Below are positions 6,782-9,694 of a stretch of 9,694 nucleotides of DNA, in pieces (within the stretch, counting starts at the first letter, position 1; each line of letters begins with the position of its first letter). A program made the position numbers and the translations under genes. The stretch lies in NCBI GenBank assembly GCA_046304755.1, contig JBKCDO010000058.1, positions 1-9,694 on the forward strand, read 5' to 3'. Below the pieces are notes generated by a model. It ran no database searches. It had not been told where the DNA came from and saw only the letters and a program-made list of their open reading frames with translations. Source of the stretch: JAIBBG01 sp046304755 (GTDB lineage: Bacteria > Bacteroidota > Bacteroidia > Flavobacteriales_D > Sanyastnellaceae).

Positions 6782-6810
6782 AAAGGGGCTGCCGCAAGGT
6801 GGCCCTTTTT
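6782..6810 (+). terminator. Strong intrinsic terminator after the beta-barrel gene
   Basis: AAAGGGGCTGCC and GGTGGCCCTTTT pair as a 12-bp stem (three G-U pairs) closed by a GCAA tetraloop of the GNRA type. The stem ends directly in a run of five T. It starts 26 bp after the stop codon at 6756. Its mirror does not form a useful minus-strand terminator except through the A-run, and no minus-strand gene needs one. Confidence 0.9.
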
Positions 6811-6813
6811 GAT

Positions 6814-6883
6814 TACTGGGGACTGGATACTGGGTACTGGGTACTGAGTACTGAGTACTGGGGAGTGGGTGCTGAATGTTGGG
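6814..6883. repeat. 7-bp tandem repeat array (about ten units, consensus TACTGGG)
   Basis: Reading in steps of seven from 6814 gives tactggg, gactgga, tactggg, tactggg, tactgag, tactgag, tactggg, gagtggg, tgctgaa, tgttggg. The centre is nearly perfect and the 3' units are degenerate. The array fills most of the gap between the terminator and the T9SS gene. It has no stops or starts that would make it coding. The remainder up to 6918 shows no recognisable promoter. Confidence 0.85.
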
Positions 6884-6918
6884 TGTGATGATGGGTGAAA
6901 AAGAACTTATTTTGCAGT

Positions 6919-8937
6919 ATGAAAAAGTGTTGGATAGTGTTGGTATTGCTGCTGGTTGTTTCTGCTGAGATGACGCAGGCGCAGCGGGCGGCCTCGGATA
7001 AAGGCTATGGACGTGCTTCCTCCGGGGAAGCAGGGTTGAGCGTAGTCATAGACCAGTCAAGTCCGGTCATTGGCTGTGGGCAGGCGGTAACATTGACGGC
7101 CACCATAACCGGAGCGAATGGAATTGCGTGGTTGCGTGATGGCGAATACATCGATGGCGCTACGACCGAAACTTACGTGGCGAATCAGTCGGGCGTGTAT
7201 ACCGTGATCGTGGTTTCCTTGTTGTGCCAGCTAGAATCGGCACCTGTTGAGGTGATCATCCAATCCCCTTTGAACGCTCAAATTGTGATACCCGCTGGCA
7301 ACACGGCTTGTAATGGAGAGTCAGTGATATTGCAGGCATCCGGTGCCGGCGCGGGGAGCCAAGTGGTTTGGCAGTGGTATCGCGATGGCGTTGTTATCGC
7401 GGGGGCGAGCCAAGAACAGTATCAGGCGACTCAAAGCGGCAGTTACACATTGGCGGGCAATGAAGGGTCAATCTGCGCGAGTACTTCGGCGCCGTTGAGT
7501 GTGGAGATTCATCCCTTGCCTCTGGTTTCGCTCACCTGGAGCGGCATTCCAACGATTTGCGAGGGAGATAGTCTCTTGGTTATTGCAAATATTCAGGACA
7601 ATCAACAAATAGCCTGGTACCATGATGATGTGCTCGTTGCAGGAGAATCCATCAATGAGTTGATGGCTTCTGCGGCCGGCGAATACCATGCGCAGGTCGT
7701 TCAGACCGTTACGGGGTGCGAGTCGACTACAGGTTCGGTATATCTGGAGTACTTCCCGCAGCAGACGGTGGCTATTGTGGCCAATGGACCGACATTATTT
7801 TGCGCGGGCTCTCAAGTGCAGTTGTCGGTTGATCAAGGTTCCGGAACAATCGAATGGTTAAATAACGAAATGCCCGTTGCCGGCGCGAGTGAGATTCTCC
7901 TAAGCGTTTTTGAATCGGGAAGTTTCACGGCGAGTATTACTGATGCTAATGGTTGTCGTGAGTTTTCCAATAGTGTGGATGTTGTCGTGGAGTCGTTGCC
8001 GGATGGTGCCTTGGTGGTCGAAAACAATTGGCCGGTGCTGTGTGGGCAGGACACATTAATTATCGCTGCGGCCGATGGTAATGCATATGTATGGATGATG
8101 GGCGATAGCGTGCTTGCCGGCGAAGAGTTGTCGGAATTACAAGTCACTATGCCGGGCAGTTACAGTGTGGAACTGACGAATGCCGCGGGTTGTGTGGCCT
8201 TATCACAATCCATTGAAGTGGTCCAATTTGAAGTGCCTGCTGTGGTGTTGGAACCAACGGGTAATGTGAATATATGTGCCGGACAAACGCAGTTATTGGA
8301 TGTGCAGGCGTCATCTGCCTTGTCGTACACCTGGTTGTTGAATGGGGTGGAGTTCACGACTGATTTTATCAATGCGCTGGAGGTAACGCAAGCCGGTGAA
8401 TGGACTGCGTTGGTATTAGATGAGAATGGATGTTCCGCGCAGAGCGATGTTTTAATCTTGAGTGTGCTGGATGTTGCCACGCCTGTTATCACGGCCGAGG
8501 TGGTTACAGCAGAAGGACAACTCTTGCTATCGGATGATGCCTCAGGTCACCAATGGTTTTTGAATGGAGAAACGATTGACGGAGCTACGAGCTCTGAATA
8601 TCTGGCAACGGAGGATGGTGTTTATTCCGTGATTTCAATAGAGGATGTGTGTGAGTCGGAGGTGTCGGAAGGGTACACGGTGGTATTGGGCAGTGTTGCT
8701 TCTGGGATGTCGGCGGGTCGTGCGGTTTATCCTAATCCGGCATCCGATTTCATCCGAGTGAATTTCGGTCAGGGCGTGGGGAGTAATTACAGGATATATG
8801 ATGCATCAGGAAGTTTGGTGTATTCGGGCATCATCGCTCAGATGCGGATCATGGTTGATGTGCAATTGTGGTCGGCCGGTATTTATAGTCTGGTAACGGA
8901 GCAGGGAGTGCGCGTGGCATTCACGGTGTTGCGGTAG
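6919..8937 (+). CDS. Secreted multi-Ig-like-repeat protein with T9SS type A sorting domain
   Basis: The 672-residue protein starts MKKCWIVLVLLLVVSAEM and has a Sec signal ending near TQA (residue 21). Residues about 40-590 hold seven repeats of roughly 79 residues. Each has a pattern like CxGxxxxLxA...WxxDGxxIxGA...Y.A..xGxYxV....GC, as in Ig/PKD-like beta-sandwich domains; repeat 7 lacks the first Cys. Residues 603-672 (VYPNPASDFIRVNF ... YRIYDASGSLVYSG ... WSAGIYSLV ... FTVLR) form a type A T9SS C-terminal domain. This signal directs passage through the type IX secretion system and anchoring at the cell surface. No enzyme domain is visible, so a surface adhesin or matrix protein is the best guess. 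An in-frame GTG at 6895 would only lengthen the signal; ATG 6919 is preferred. Codon choice is less biased than in the preceding gene. Confidence 0.88.
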   Translation: MKKCWIVLVLLLVVSAEMTQAQRAASDKGYGRASSGEAGLSVVIDQSSPVIGCGQAVTLTATITGANGIAWLRDGEYIDGATTETYVANQSGVYTVIVVSLLCQLESAPVEVIIQSPLNAQIVIPAGNTACNGESVILQASGAGAGSQVVWQWYRDGVVIAGASQEQYQATQSGSYTLAGNEGSICASTSAPLSVEIHPLPLVSLTWSGIPTICEGDSLLVIANIQDNQQIAWYHDDVLVAGESINELMASAAGEYHAQVVQTVTGCESTTGSVYLEYFPQQTVAIVANGPTLFCAGSQVQLSVDQGSGTIEWLNNEMPVAGASEILLSVFESGSFTASITDANGCREFSNSVDVVVESLPDGALVVENNWPVLCGQDTLIIAAADGNAYVWMMGDSVLAGEELSELQVTMPGSYSVELTNAAGCVALSQSIEVVQFEVPAVVLEPTGNVNICAGQTQLLDVQASSALSYTWLLNGVEFTTDFINALEVTQAGEWTALVLDENGCSAQSDVLILSVLDVATPVITAEVVTAEGQLLLSDDASGHQWFLNGETIDGATSSEYLATEDGVYSVISIEDVCESEVSEGYTVVLGSVASGMSAGRAVYPNPASDFIRVNFGQGVGSNYRIYDASGSLVYSGIIAQMRIMVDVQLWSAGIYSLVTEQGVRVAFTVLR

Positions 8938-8947
8938 GTTTTTGTGC

Positions 8948-8963
8948 CACGAATGCACGAATG
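8948..8963. repeat. Tandem 8-mer (CACGAATG)2
   Basis: CACGAATG occurs twice back to back just after the T9SS gene stop, within the phrase TGCCACGAATGCACGAATGG. I recall similar phrases in intergenic DNA of many Bacteroidota genomes. One copy is seen here, so its dispersed nature cannot be shown from this window. Confidence 0.6.
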
Positions 8964-8984
8964 GAGGTGAGGGGTTGGCTGAGA

Positions 8985-9020
8985 AGCCTACCGTTCAGCC
9001 CACCATTTAAATGGTGGGCT
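8985..9020. repeat. Perfect 24-bp palindrome with a preceding 12-bp imperfect copy (REP-like)
   Basis: Positions 8997-9020 are a perfect self-complementary palindrome with half-site AGCCCACCATTT. The 12 bases before it (8985-8996, AGCCTACCGTTC) are an imperfect extra copy of the half-site. Read on the minus strand, the palindrome core CCCACC...GGTGGG is preceded by GTAG, the kind of tetranucleotide found next to REP palindromes moved by RAYT (TnpA_REP) transposases. There is no T-run on either side, so it is not a normal intrinsic terminator. Confidence 0.75.
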
Positions 9021-9026
9021 ACGCAT

Positions 9027-9060
9027 AAAAAAAGGCCATCAACATATAAATGTGATGGCC
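9027..9060 (-). terminator. Intrinsic terminator of tRNA-Asn
   Basis: On the minus strand GGCCATCA-CAT and ATG-TGATGGCC pair as an 11-bp stem with one bulged base and a short AT loop (9034-9060). A run of seven T follows (9033-9027). It starts 5 bp after the 3' end of tRNA-Asn on the same strand. Confidence 0.88.
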
Positions 9061-9064
9061 TGGG

Positions 9065-9138
9065 CTCCTCAGCCTGGGCTCGAACCAGGGACCCCATGAT
9101 TAACAGTCATGTGCTCTAACCAGCTGAGCTACTGAGGA
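9065..9138 (-). tRNA. tRNA-Asn (anticodon GTT)
   Basis: The minus strand folds as a complete 74-nt cloverleaf. The acceptor is TCCTCAG with CTGAGGA, and the discriminator is G. The D arm is GCTCAGCTGGTTAGAGC, the anticodon stem CATGA with TCATG and loop CTGTTAA, and the T arm CCTGG-TTCGAGC-CCAGG. The anticodon GTT is at 9104-9102 and reads AAC/AAU. The bases after the discriminator are CCC, so CCA is not encoded and must be added after transcription. A dedicated terminator follows. The gene faces the T9SS gene tail-to-tail and has a RadC-like gene 80 bp upstream on the same strand. Confidence 0.97.
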
Positions 9139-9168
9139 ACAGTGTCTTAGTACCTACTTTTCTTTTTT

Positions 9169-9205
9169 GTACAAGTTTCTGCACAAGTTGGTCGGGTTAA
9201 ACTTG
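9169..9205. repeat. Short repeat cluster (RYACAAGTT-like) between tRNA-Asn and the RadC-like gene
   Basis: GTACAAGTT (9169-9177) and GCACAAGTT (9181-9189) are direct repeats with 12-bp periodicity, and an inverted AACTTG follows at 9200-9205. Such clusters can be recombinase arm sites or operators, but a chance arrangement in A+T-rich DNA is possible. No promoter for the tRNA is recognisable in 9139-9218. Confidence 0.35.
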
Positions 9206-9218
9206 ATTGATTTACTTG

Positions 9219-9674
9219 CTAAAGATCCCCTTCATCGGCAAAGCTGTAATAGCTGTCTTCACCTGTTACAATGATGTGGTCGTACAACTGGATATCCATG
9301 AGCTTACAAGCATCTTTGAGCTTAGTGGTGAGTTGTCTATCCTCTGGACTAGGTTTGTTATTACCTGATGGATGATTGTGACTAATGATAATTCCTGATG
9401 CTAATGCTTTTACCGCAATTCCCAAGAGCAACTTGAAATCTACTACAGTAGCGCATAGACCCCCTTTAAACAATGGAATACCACCTAGTGGGCAATTTGC
9501 TTTGTTGAGATACAACACAACAAACTGCTCTTGGCAATGCAAGGTGTTTGTTGAGTAGAAAGTCTTCAAATAATCAAAGGCATCTCTAGAATGTCTGATA
9601 CCCTGACCATACAAGGCTTTTCCTGTAAGTGAATAAGAGATGTTGATTTCCTCCAAGTGTGTTTTTGTGTTCAT
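9219..9674 (-). CDS. Short RadC-like JAB/MPN domain protein, mobile-element type
   Basis: The 151-residue protein is a stand-alone RadC C-terminal (MPN/JAMM-like) domain. It carries the metal-binding signature HNHPSG...SPED (His99, His101, Ser109, Asp112), a candidate catalytic Glu at 49 (QEQFVVLYL), then YDHIIVTG (131-138) and YYSFADEG. The N-terminal helix-hairpin-helix part of chromosomal RadC (about 220 residues in total) is absent. The biochemical role of RadC is unsettled. In Bacteroidota this short form, with KGGLCATVVDFKLLL in place of the usual hP-R segment, is typical of integrated plasmids and conjugative or genomic islands. Its A+T content and codon use look higher and different from the genes to the left, which fits acquired DNA. 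Start ATG at 9674 has no clear SD; the stop is TAG at 9221-9219. Upstream context lies outside the window. Confidence 0.88.
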   Translation of the reverse strand: MNTKTHLEEINISYSLTGKALYGQGIRHSRDAFDYLKTFYSTNTLHCQEQFVVLYLNKANCPLGGIPLFKGGLCATVVDFKLLLGIAVKALASGIIISHNHPSGNNKPSPEDRQLTTKLKDACKLMDIQLYDHIIVTGEDSYYSFADEGDL

Positions 9675-9694
9675 AATGCAATCTGTTTTAAAGG

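Noticed and set aside
6814..6883. CRISPR-like array
   Set aside because: The units are contiguous heptamers with no spacers, so this is a simple tandem repeat.
6895..6918. GTG start at 6895 for the T9SS protein
   Set aside because: It only adds eight residues ahead of MKKCW, and the internal ATG gives a standard signal peptide.
8997..9020. Terminator of the T9SS gene
   Set aside because: The palindrome is not followed by a T-run on the plus strand, and its perfect symmetry suits a DNA element better; no plus-strand terminator was found for that gene.
9062..9064. Encoded CCA end of tRNA-Asn
   Set aside because: The three bases after the discriminator read CCC on the tRNA strand, not CCA.

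Overview
The window looks like chromosome of a Bacteroidota bacterium, probably a Flavobacteriales-type lineage. Four things point there: TAnnTTTG -7 promoter boxes, a C-terminal type IX secretion (T9SS) sorting domain on a large adhesin-like protein, a DUF4270 lipoprotein beside a short glycogen-synthase-like protein, and a MltD-type transglycosylase. The species cannot be named from the sequence.

Layout. Positions 1-1641 lie on the minus strand: the N-terminal part of a LysM/MltD-type lytic transglycosylase (cut by the window edge), a small tatA gene (57 aa) and panC. A compact divergent control region (about 1641-1748) has a TAnnTTTG box on each strand. It separates panC from a rightward block: a short GT5-like glycogen synthase homologue, an overlapping DUF4270 lipoprotein, and glmS. 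Next come a highly codon-biased outer-membrane beta-barrel gene closed by a strong intrinsic terminator, a small 7-bp tandem repeat array, and a 672-residue secreted protein with seven Ig-like repeats and a T9SS tail. After 8938 the sequence changes character. It holds short dispersed-type repeats including a perfect 24-bp palindrome, a minus-strand terminator, tRNA-Asn(GTT) on the minus strand, and a short RadC-like JAB/MPN gene of the type carried by mobile elements.

How the genes relate. Most of the window is core cell-envelope and precursor biosynthesis. GlmS makes glucosamine-6-phosphate for peptidoglycan and LPS, MltD cuts peptidoglycan, TatA serves folded-protein export, the DUF4270 protein and the beta-barrel are envelope proteins, and PanC makes pantothenate for CoA. 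The most intriguing core item is the short GT5-like protein. It keeps the fold signature but lacks both the ADP-glucose-binding KTGGL motif and the second GT-B domain, and it sits translationally overlapped with an envelope lipoprotein and next to glmS. The right edge may be the border of an integrated element or a tRNA-linked variable region. No complete, clearly novel defence or mobile system lies within the window.
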